A stretch of 64,000 bases of DNA from Paraplanobispora takensis (GTDB lineage Bacteria > Actinomycetota > Actinomycetes > Streptosporangiales > Streptosporangiaceae): positions 1-64,000 of the forward strand of contig NZ_BOOK01000057.1 in the NCBI RefSeq assembly GCF_016863195.1, given 5' to 3'. The notes under the pieces are model-generated. The model made no database searches. It had not been told where the DNA came from and saw nothing but the letters and a program-made list of their open reading frames with translations. Positions 41,828-48,418 of this stretch are shown piece by piece (the stretch's first letter is position 1; each line of letters starts with the position of its first letter). The translations under genes and the position numbers were made by a program.

Positions 41828-42008
41828 CAACGCCCGCCACCCGGCCCGGAGCGGGATCGGCGGCCGGACGGCCCGGCTCCGCGTGACGGCGTCGTAGCGA
41901 CCGCGTCTCTCGCGAGGTGTCCGCCGGAGTGCCACGATCGGTATCCTCCATGGCCATCGGATGCCGTCACCGGTTCGGCTCCGACGGCCGAACGGGAAGA
42001 GGTGAGCG

Positions 42009-43310
42009 GTGTCCGATCTCGGTCGGCTGGAAGCGCGGGATCCGCAGCACGTCGGCGTCTACCGGCTGGCCGGCGTCCTGGGCGAGGGCGGCCAGGGCAC
42101 GGTCTACCTGGGCCACGACCCCTCGGGGCGGCGGGTGGCCGTCAAGGTCCTGCACGCCCGGATGGCCGCCGAGGACGTCGTCCGGCAGCGGTTCGAGCGG
42201 GAGGCGGACCTGGCCCGCCGGGTGGCGGCGTTCTGCACCGCCCAGGTGCTGGCGGCGGGCGTCAGCGACGGGCGGCTCTATCTCGTCAGCGAGTACGTCC
42301 CCGGCCCGTCCCTCCAGCAGCTGGTCACCGCCGAGGGTCCCCGTGCCGGGGGCGGGCTGCACCGCCTGGCCGTGGCCACCGCGACCGCGCTGTCGGCCAT
42401 CCACCGCACCGGGGTCGTGCACCGCGACTTCAAACCGGCCAATGTGATCATGGGACCGGAGGGTCCGGTGGTCATCGACTTCGGCATCGCGCGTGCGCTG
42501 GAGGCCGGCACGACCCGTTCGGCGCTGGTGGGCAGTCCCGGCTACATGGCCCCCGAGCAGCTGTCCGGCCATCCGGCCTCTCCGGCCTCCGACGTCTTCG
42601 CCTGGGCCGCCACCATGGTCTACGCCGCGACCGGTCGCCCGGCGTTCGCCGGGCAGCACCCGGCGGCGGTGATGGGCGCCGTCCTGAACAGCGCGCCGGA
42701 CCTGTCCGGGGTCCCGGAGGGCCTGCGGCCGCTGCTGGCGTCGTGCCTGGCCAAGGATCCCGCCGCCCGGCCCGACGCGGCTCGGGTGCTCACCGCCCTG
42801 ACCGGCGGCGGCGCCGGTGCCGCCCCGGCCGGCGGGAACGGTCCGCAGCCGGCCGCGTGGACGGCACCCGGAACGGCACCGGCCCCCACGCGGTGGCCGG
42901 CGTCCGCACAGGGATCGGCGTCCGGAACGGCACCGGTTCCCCCGCGGTGGCCGGCGTCCGCACCACCGGGTGCCGGGGGGCCGGGCGCCTCCACCGTCCC
43001 CCGGCCGGTTCCGGCCGGCGGGCAGAGCGGCGCGGCCGGTCCCGCCCGGCCGTACGGGACGGTGCGCAGTCTCGGCGTCGCGGCTCTCGTGTTCGGCGGG
43101 GCGCAGGTCGCGGTGATCTACGGTGGCGCCTTCGGCGACCTCAGCGAGACGGCCCTGCTGAAGCTCGCGCCACTGTGGATCTTCTGTCTCGCCTTCGGCG
43201 GCGGCGGGCTGCTGCTGCCGCGGCCCACCCTGCTCAAGGCCGGCGTCGTCGCCGTCACGGCCGTCCTCCTCGCGGTCGTCTTCTACTGGACGTTGTGGCC
43301 CCTGCTGTAG
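42009..43310 (+). CDS. Membrane Ser/Thr protein kinase (Hanks type)
   Basis: 433 residues. Kinase domain about 15-265: GEGGQGTVYLG (P loop), VAVKVL (Lys), HRDFKPANVIM (catalytic loop, HRDF variant), DFGIA, and MAPEQLSG. A Pro/Ala-rich linker (about 270-345) carries two imperfect repeats (SGTAP-PPRWPASA). Three hydrophobic helices follow (VAALVFGGAQVAVIYGG; ALLKLAPLWIFCLAFGGGGLLL; AGVVAVTAVLLAVVFYW), so the C-terminus is membrane-embedded with no external sensor. GTG 42009 has AGAGGTGA upstream. The preceding gap 41828-42008 holds nothing else obvious. Confidence 0.9.
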   Translation: MSDLGRLEARDPQHVGVYRLAGVLGEGGQGTVYLGHDPSGRRVAVKVLHARMAAEDVVRQRFEREADLARRVAAFCTAQVLAAGVSDGRLYLVSEYVPGPSLQQLVTAEGPRAGGGLHRLAVATATALSAIHRTGVVHRDFKPANVIMGPEGPVVIDFGIARALEAGTTRSALVGSPGYMAPEQLSGHPASPASDVFAWAATMVYAATGRPAFAGQHPAAVMGAVLNSAPDLSGVPEGLRPLLASCLAKDPAARPDAARVLTALTGGGAGAAPAGGNGPQPAAWTAPGTAPAPTRWPASAQGSASGTAPVPPRWPASAPPGAGGPGASTVPRPVPAGGQSGAAGPARPYGTVRSLGVAALVFGGAQVAVIYGGAFGDLSETALLKLAPLWIFCLAFGGGGLLLPRPTLLKAGVVAVTAVLLAVVFYWTLWPLL

Positions 43311-43388
43311 GGCGGCGGGAGAAGGAATGATCGTTGTCGGTGCGGCGCGGTACGGTCGTGCGGACCGAGAAAGGATGGCCCTGCGATC

Positions 43389-44477
43389 ATGCGGCCCGCG
43401 GATCTGAATCGCCTCACCGTCCAGGAGTCTGCCGACCGTTACGTGGAGCTGGTGCGCGCCAGGACCTCCACCGGGGCGCTCTCGCCCGCCACCGCCGAGC
43501 TCTACTCGCGCGACGTGGCCACGTTCGTGGAACTGGCCGGCGCCGAGCGGGTGCTGGACGACCTGAACGGCGAGGACGTCGACGCGATCCTGCTGGCCTT
43601 CGCGCGCAAGCCCGACGGGCGGCGCAGGGCCGACTCCGACGGGCCGCGGCCGGTCCCCTCCCAGCCGGTGCAGTCGCCCTCCTCCCAGGCGCGCTTCCGC
43701 CGTTCGATCTCGGCGCTGTTCAAGCACGCGACACTGGCCGGCTGGGTGCAGGTCAACCCGATGACGGCCGCGACCGTCACGGCCCGGGAGCGCGGAGGGC
43801 TGCGCCCGGAGCGGCGGGCCCTGACCCGCGAGCAGGCCCAGGGACTGATCGGCGCGGCACGCAGCCTGGGCGAGACCGGCGCCGAGCCGCCCACCGCGCC
43901 CGGAGAGCGGGGGCGCAGGCGGCGCGACCAGCGCACCGAGCTGCGCGACGGGTTGATCGTGCTGCTGCTGTCGACTCTGGGCCCCCGGGTCTCCGAGCTG
44001 GTCAAGGCCAACGTCGAGGACTTCTACACCAACGACGGGGTGCGCTACTGGCGCATCTTCGGCAAGGGCGGCAGGACGCGCGACGTGCCGCTGCCCGGCG
44101 ACGTCGCGCGGGTGCTGGAGGTCTACCTGCTCCACGGGCGGCCCGAGTCCCCGGACAAGGCGCTGCTGCTGTCGTGGCGGGGCAGGCGGCTGGCCCGCGG
44201 GGACGTGCAGGCGGTGATCGACCGGGTGCAGCGGCGGGTCGACCCCGACCGGCGGCGGTCGGTGACGCCCCACGGGCTGCGGCACACCACGGCCACGCAC
44301 CTGTTGGCCGACGCGGTCGACATGGACGCGGTACGCCGGGTGCTGGGCCACAGCGACCTGGCGACGCTGGGCCGCTACCGCGACGAGCTGCCCGGAGAGC
44401 TGGAGGTGGCGATGCGCACCCACCCGCTGCTGCGCGGCGACCGCGGCGCGGGACCGGGCGAGGGCGCGACCGGATGA
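43389..44477 (+). CDS. Tyrosine recombinase/integrase (XerC/D-like)
   Basis: 362 residues. N-terminal SAM-like core-binding domain about 8-125 (SPATAELYSRDVATFVELAG) and catalytic domain about 140-345 with Arg in GPRVSELV, Lys in GKGGRTRDVPL, HGLRHTTATHLLA (HxxR), LGHSDL and the nucleophile Tyr in GRYRDE. It is longer than Xer proteins because of two Arg/Pro-rich inserts. No tRNA or att-like repeats were noticed nearby and no prophage genes follow, so its target is unclear; it may be a chromosomal housekeeping-type recombinase or a relic of an element. Confidence 0.87.
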   Translation: MRPADLNRLTVQESADRYVELVRARTSTGALSPATAELYSRDVATFVELAGAERVLDDLNGEDVDAILLAFARKPDGRRRADSDGPRPVPSQPVQSPSSQARFRRSISALFKHATLAGWVQVNPMTAATVTARERGGLRPERRALTREQAQGLIGAARSLGETGAEPPTAPGERGRRRRDQRTELRDGLIVLLLSTLGPRVSELVKANVEDFYTNDGVRYWRIFGKGGRTRDVPLPGDVARVLEVYLLHGRPESPDKALLLSWRGRRLARGDVQAVIDRVQRRVDPDRRRSVTPHGLRHTTATHLLADAVDMDAVRRVLGHSDLATLGRYRDELPGELEVAMRTHPLLRGDRGAGPGEGATG

Positions 44478-44570
44478 TCCCGTCCGCTCCGGGAGTCCGG
44501 CGGCGATCCGGGCGAACCGGCCCGGAGGCCTGCCTCCCCGCAGGCGGTGGATCAGGTGAGACGACGTGGA

Positions 44571-44600
44571 GGCCAGCCTCCCCGTAGACGAGGGCTGGCC
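44571..44600 (+). terminator. Hairpin between recombinase and lectin genes
   Basis: GGCCAGCC (44571-44578) pairs with GGCTGGCC (44593-44600). Upstream the 17-bp sequence at 44524-44540 recurs, with one change, at 44568-44584. Confidence 0.45.
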
Positions 44601-44674
44601 TGAATGCGGCTCGCCCGCCTGCTTGCCACGATGGCCTTCCACCCGATGTCCATCGGCGTAAGGCAGGAGCAGTC

Positions 44675-45280
44675 ATGCGTACGCTTCGGAAAACCACACA
44701 GCTCACCGTCGCCGCAGCCGGCCTGGTCGCCGGTGTGCTCCTCGCTCCCGGGGCGGCCGCGGCGTCGGCCTCGTCGCCCGGGCCCGTCTACTGGTATCGG
44801 ATCATCGCCGGGCACAGCAGCCAGTGCCTGGATGTGGCCCACGCCCACCGGCACAACGGGGCCAGGGTCGTCCAGGGCATCTGCGGAGGCCCGGGAGCCG
44901 GCTCCAACCAGCATTGGCGCATCCAGTACGCCAACGGCTCCGACGGCCCCGTCCGCATCGTGGTCCGGCACAGCGGCAAGTGCCTGGACGTGGCCGGTGC
45001 CAGCCGTGCGCACGCGGCCGACGTCGTCCAGGCCACCTGCTGGGGCCCGGCCGCCACCAGCCAGCTGTGGCGCTTCAAGTACGTCAAGAGCCTGGGGTCC
45101 CACGACTGGTACTGGATCGTCAACCAGAACAGCGGGAAGTGCCTGGATGTGGCCCACGGCTACATCAACCACGCGGCCAGGGTCGTCCAGGGCACCTGCG
45201 GAGGCCCGGGAGCCGGCTCCAACCAGCTGTGGCGGCGCCAGACGACCGCCGTCACCTGGACCGAGTCGGGACGTGGCTGA
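44675..45280 (+). CDS. Secreted ricin-type beta-trefoil lectin
   Basis: 201 residues. Signal peptide about 1-31 (LTVAAAGLVAGVLLAPGAAA). The mature protein is one beta-trefoil: three subdomains each with a CLDV strand (SQCLDVAH, GKCLDVAG, GKCLDVAH) and a QxW-type end (SNQHWRI, TSQLWRF, SNQLWRR). These bind galactose-type or xylan sugars. No catalytic domain is attached, which is unusual but known. Subdomains one and three are nearly identical at DNA level over 51 bp (44861-44911 and 45176-45226, one mismatch), suggesting recent duplication or conversion. GGAG precedes ATG 44675. Confidence 0.9.
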   Translation: MRTLRKTTQLTVAAAGLVAGVLLAPGAAAASASSPGPVYWYRIIAGHSSQCLDVAHAHRHNGARVVQGICGGPGAGSNQHWRIQYANGSDGPVRIVVRHSGKCLDVAGASRAHAADVVQATCWGPAATSQLWRFKYVKSLGSHDWYWIVNQNSGKCLDVAHGYINHAARVVQGTCGGPGAGSNQLWRRQTTAVTWTESGRG

Positions 45281-45438
45281 GGGGCGTCGTGACGGCCCGG
45301 CGGAGATCTGAGGACATCCGCCGAGAAGAAACCAGAAAAAACCCGTGAAGAAACCTCAGTACACCTCTCCGCCCGCCGAACAGAAGGACAGAGCGGACCA
45401 TGGACGGAACCGCACGGGCCCGTCCGGGGAGGAAGATC

Positions 45439-46287
45439 ATGGGCCTGCGCATCGACCAGAGCACCGGCGTGACGAACGCCCACCGGCGCCCGCCCGCCGA
45501 GGCCGACCGTCCGCCGGTGTCACCGGAGGTCGCGCCCGGTGACCCCCGCCCCGGCCGGTCGGTGAGCGAGATCGCGGAGTCCTCCCCCGGCGGCGATCGC
45601 CGTACCCGGGTCGGCGAGCTCAGGGCCGTCGTGCGCAGCGCCCAGGACGGCATCTCGGCCATCCAGACGGCGGAGGCGGCGCTCACCCAGGCCCACTCCG
45701 TCCTGCACCACATGCGCGGCCTTGCCTCCCGGGCCGCGGGCGGCGGGCAGGACGCCCGGGTCCAGCAGGCGGACGACCGCAGGTTCACCCAGCTCAAAAG
45801 GGAGCTCGACCGGATCTCCGCCGTCGTCTCCGGTACCGGTGAGTCGCTGGACGGCCTCTCCTCCCCGGCCCTGCGGACCGGGGACGGCATCGACTCCGCC
45901 GGCCGGCGGATCGGCGGCGGAGACGGCCTCGACGCGTTCTCCCTGGGGGTGGGGGCGGCCTCCCTGGTGGACGGCGCCGACCCCGGCGATCAGACGCTGA
46001 ACGCCGCCGCCGCGCAGGCCGCGGTCACCTCCATCGACACGGCCCTGCAGGCGGTCTCGGACACCCGGGCGAGGCTCGGCGCCGCCCAGGACCGCTTCCA
46101 GCACGCCATCAGCGGCCTGAACCTGGTGATCGAGCAGCTGTCCGCCCCGGAGGCCCGCATCCGCGACGCCGCCACGGCCCGTCAGATGGCCGCCGTCATC
46201 CGCGACCGGATCGTCCCCCAGGCCGGCGCCGCGCTGCCCGCGCAGGCCAACCAGACGCCGCGGTCGGCGCTGAAGCTCGTGAGCTGA
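45439..46287 (+). CDS. Orphan flagellin-like protein
   Basis: 282 residues. It starts MGLRIDQSTGVTNAHR (flagellin N-terminus MGLRINxN...NAxR), then a Pro-rich 50-residue stretch replaces the usual first D0/D1 helix, then VVRSAQDGISAIQTAEAALTQAHSVLHHMRGLA, the second flagellin N-terminal signature (about 75-107). The C-terminus has ALQAVSDTRARLGAAQDRFQ, ISGLNLVIEQLSAPEARIRDA and QAGAALPAQANQTPRSAL, matching the C-terminal D1/D0 helices. GGAGGA lies upstream of ATG 45439 (an in-frame ATG at 45400 has none). No other flagellar gene is in the window. Missing N-terminal helix may prevent polymerisation. Confidence 0.8.
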   Translation: MGLRIDQSTGVTNAHRRPPAEADRPPVSPEVAPGDPRPGRSVSEIAESSPGGDRRTRVGELRAVVRSAQDGISAIQTAEAALTQAHSVLHHMRGLASRAAGGGQDARVQQADDRRFTQLKRELDRISAVVSGTGESLDGLSSPALRTGDGIDSAGRRIGGGDGLDAFSLGVGAASLVDGADPGDQTLNAAAAQAAVTSIDTALQAVSDTRARLGAAQDRFQHAISGLNLVIEQLSAPEARIRDAATARQMAAVIRDRIVPQAGAALPAQANQTPRSALKLVS

Positions 46288-46334
46288 CCGGCCCGGCCCT
46301 GCCCCGTCGCCCGGCGCGGCCCGTCCGGCGGGCC

Positions 46335-46589
46335 TCAAGCGGCGCGGTCGGCGGCGCTGATCTCGGCCAGGACGTCCAGCGAGACCCCCAGCACCTGGGC
46401 GAGCGCGGCGATGGTGAAGAAGGCCGGGGTGGGGACCCGCCCCGTCTCGATCTTGCGGAGGGTCTCGGCGGACAGGCCCGCGGCGGCGGCCACCTCGGCC
46501 ATGCTCCGGGTTCCGCGCGCCTGGCGCAGGGTCGCCCCCAGGCGGTGCCCGCGTTCGCGGTCGACTTCGGTCAGCGGTGGTCTCACCAT
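46335..46589 (-). CDS. XRE-family helix-turn-helix regulator
   Basis: 84 residues comprising a single HTH: LGATLRQARGTRSMAEVAAAAGLSAETLRKIETGRVPTPAFFTIAALAQVLGVSLDVL in the family pattern (key helix AGLSAETLRKIETG). It is divergent from methionine aminopeptidase; a small XRE gene in this position is found in several actinomycetes, suggesting it controls the aminopeptidase copy. ATG 46589 starts the frame. Confidence 0.88.
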   Translation of the reverse strand: MVRPPLTEVDRERGHRLGATLRQARGTRSMAEVAAAAGLSAETLRKIETGRVPTPAFFTIAALAQVLGVSLDVLAEISAADRAA

Positions 46590-46615
46590 GCGCAGAATCC
46601 TAGCAACCGTGATAA

Positions 46616-46635
46616 CAATACCGGTATAACTATTG
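46616..46635. promoter_or_regulatory. Operator/promoter between XRE and methionine aminopeptidase
   Basis: ATACCGGTAT (46618-46627) is a perfect 10-bp palindrome, overlapped by CAATA (46616-46620)/TATTG (46631-46635) inverted arms. TATAAC at 46625-46630 could be the -10 box for the aminopeptidase gene. Probable binding site of the XRE protein. Confidence 0.6.
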
Positions 46636-46654
46636 CGAGAACGGAGTCCGCAGC

Positions 46655-47422
46655 ATGGTGGAGATCAAAACCGCAGCCGAGATCGAGGCCATGGCCGAGG
46701 CAGGGAAGGTCGTGGCCACGGCGCTGGCCGCGGTGAGCGCGCAGGCCGCCGTCGGGGTGAGCCTGCTGGAACTCGACGAGGTCGCCAGGACCGTGATCGC
46801 CGAGGCCGGTGCCCGCTCGGCCTTCCTGCACTACAAGCCCGGCTTCGCGCCCACCCCCTTCCCCGCGGTGATCTGCGCCTCGGTCAACGAGGTGATCGTC
46901 CACGGCATCCCCGGCGACTACCGGTTGCGCGAGGGGGACCTGCTCAGCGTCGACTTCGGGGTCTATCTGGACGGCTGGGCGGCCGACGCCGCGGTCAGCC
47001 TCGTCGTCGGCGCCCCCCGGCCCGGGGACCTGGCGCTCATCGAGACCGCGCAGGCCGCGCTGGAGGCCGGGATCGCCGCCTGCGTGCCGGGCGGGCGACT
47101 GGGCGACGTCGGCCACGCGATCGCCGCCGCCGGGCGGGGCGCCGGGTACGGCATCCCCGAGGACTTCGGCGGCCACGGCATCGGCCGGGCCATGCACGAG
47201 GACCCGCACGTGCCCAACCACGGCCGCCCCGGCCGCGGCATGGCCCTGCGGCCCGGCCTGGTGCTGGCCATCGAGCCGATGTTCGCCGCCGGGGGCGGCG
47301 ACGACTACGTGATCGCCGCCGACGGCTGGACCATGTCCACCGCCGACGGCAGCCGCGCCGCCCACGTGGAGCACACGGTGGCGATCACCGAGGACGGCCC
47401 GCGCGTGCTCACCCGCCTGTGA
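46655..47422 (+). CDS. map: Type I methionine aminopeptidase
   Basis: 255 residues. Removes initiator methionine from nascent proteins. All metal ligands can be seen: Asp in VDFGVYLDGWAADA (two aspartates), His in FGGHGIGRAMHE, Glu in AIEPMF and Glu in HVEHTVAIT. KPGFAPTPFPAVICASVNEVIVHGIP is the substrate-side signature. Divergent from an XRE regulator, which implies that this is an extra, regulated copy rather than the ribosomal-operon copy. ATG 46655 is 20 bp past the palindromic operator. Convergent with MerR (21 bp). Confidence 0.92.
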   Translation: MVEIKTAAEIEAMAEAGKVVATALAAVSAQAAVGVSLLELDEVARTVIAEAGARSAFLHYKPGFAPTPFPAVICASVNEVIVHGIPGDYRLREGDLLSVDFGVYLDGWAADAAVSLVVGAPRPGDLALIETAQAALEAGIAACVPGGRLGDVGHAIAAAGRGAGYGIPEDFGGHGIGRAMHEDPHVPNHGRPGRGMALRPGLVLAIEPMFAAGGGDDYVIAADGWTMSTADGSRAAHVEHTVAITEDGPRVLTRL

Positions 47423-47443
47423 GCGCGCCGCCGTGACACCGGG

Positions 47444-48313
47444 TCACGAGGGTTCCTCCAGCCGGACCATCAGGTCGGTGACCAGCCGCTCGGGCGGCGT
47501 GGTCGCCGGGTCGGACAGATAGACCTCGCGGACGGGGCCGCGCACGGGATGCCCGCGCTCGGCGCACCAGGCGAAGAGCGCGTGGTAGGCGAGAGTGATC
47601 TGGTCGTACGGCCCGACGTGGGTGACGCGGGCGAAGTCTCCCCCGGGCAGCAGGTCCGCCACGATCCCGGGCGGCGGGTCCGGCGCCGTGGCCGGTGAGC
47701 CGGGGGCGGCGCGGGGCGTCTCCAGGGCGACCGCGACGGGAAGGGGCTCGTCGGGCTCGACGGGGAACAGGCCGATCAGCCGGGCGGGACCCGGACCGGG
47801 ACCGCCGGAATCTCCGGGACCGCCGGGCACGGCCGCCGTCAGCCGCGCCACGCAGGCGGACACCGCCCGGCCGACGTCCCCCGTCGAGACCGCCACCTCC
47901 CGCGCCAGGACCACCCGGCGGACCGGTTCGGTGACGACGTCGACCGGCGCGCCGGGGATCCCCTCGGCCAGCACCCGCTCCAGCGTCGCCAGGGTACGGC
48001 GCCGCCGCGCCAGCTCGGCCTCCAGGTCGTCGCGGACCCGGCTCAGCGCCCGGGCGGCGGCCGTACCGGACAGCACCTCGCCGATCACGGTCAGCGGCAC
48101 GTCCAGGGAGCGCAGCAACCCGATCGAGAGGGCGTCGCGCACCTGACCGGCCCGGTAGTAGCGGTATCCGGTGGCCGGGTCGACCCACGCCGGTTCCAGC
48201 AACCCCAGGTCGGCGTAGTTGCGCAGCTGCTTGACGCTGAGCCGGCACAGCCGCGCGAAGCGGCCGATCGCCATGAGGTCCCCGCCGGGCCCCCGTTCCA
48301 GGTCCTCGTTCAC
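47444..48313 (-). CDS. MerR-family regulator with GyrI-like effector domain
   Basis: 289 residues. N-terminal MerR HTH (IGRFARLCRLSVKQLRNYADLGLL; YRYYRAGQVRDAL), coiled coil about 85-110, and a C-terminal GyrI/BmrR-like small-molecule domain (about 130-285) ending DLMVRLEEP. Such proteins activate multidrug-resistance genes on binding drugs. GTG 48313 falls at the expected transcription start of the promoter at 48320-48350, so the mRNA may be leaderless. Divergent from the beta-helix gene. Confidence 0.88.
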   Translation of the reverse strand: MNEDLERGPGGDLMAIGRFARLCRLSVKQLRNYADLGLLEPAWVDPATGYRYYRAGQVRDALSIGLLRSLDVPLTVIGEVLSGTAAARALSRVRDDLEAELARRRRTLATLERVLAEGIPGAPVDVVTEPVRRVVLAREVAVSTGDVGRAVSACVARLTAAVPGGPGDSGGPGPGPARLIGLFPVEPDEPLPVAVALETPRAAPGSPATAPDPPPGIVADLLPGGDFARVTHVGPYDQITLAYHALFAWCAERGHPVRGPVREVYLSDPATTPPERLVTDLMVRLEEPS

Positions 48314-48319
48314 GCCACC

Positions 48320-48350
48320 AGCATGGACTCTCCCGGGGAGGGAGGGTCCA
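48320..48350 (-). promoter_or_regulatory. MerR-type promoter with 19-bp spacer
   Basis: On the minus strand: TGGACC (-35), a 19-bp spacer containing the dyad CTCCC/GGGAG, and CATGCT (-10). The 19-bp spacing is the hallmark of MerR-controlled promoters. The -10 box ends seven bases before the GTG start. Confidence 0.7.
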
Positions 48351-48418
48351 CCGGCGGCAGTCCTCAGTTCCTCGCCTACCGCACCGATATGTGGTCAACG
48401 ACTCATGGAGGAGGCGGC

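Noticed and set aside
43389-44600. Integrative element anchored by the tyrosine recombinase
   Set aside because: No tRNA, no att-like direct repeats and no phage or plasmid genes were seen around it; only the gene itself is called.
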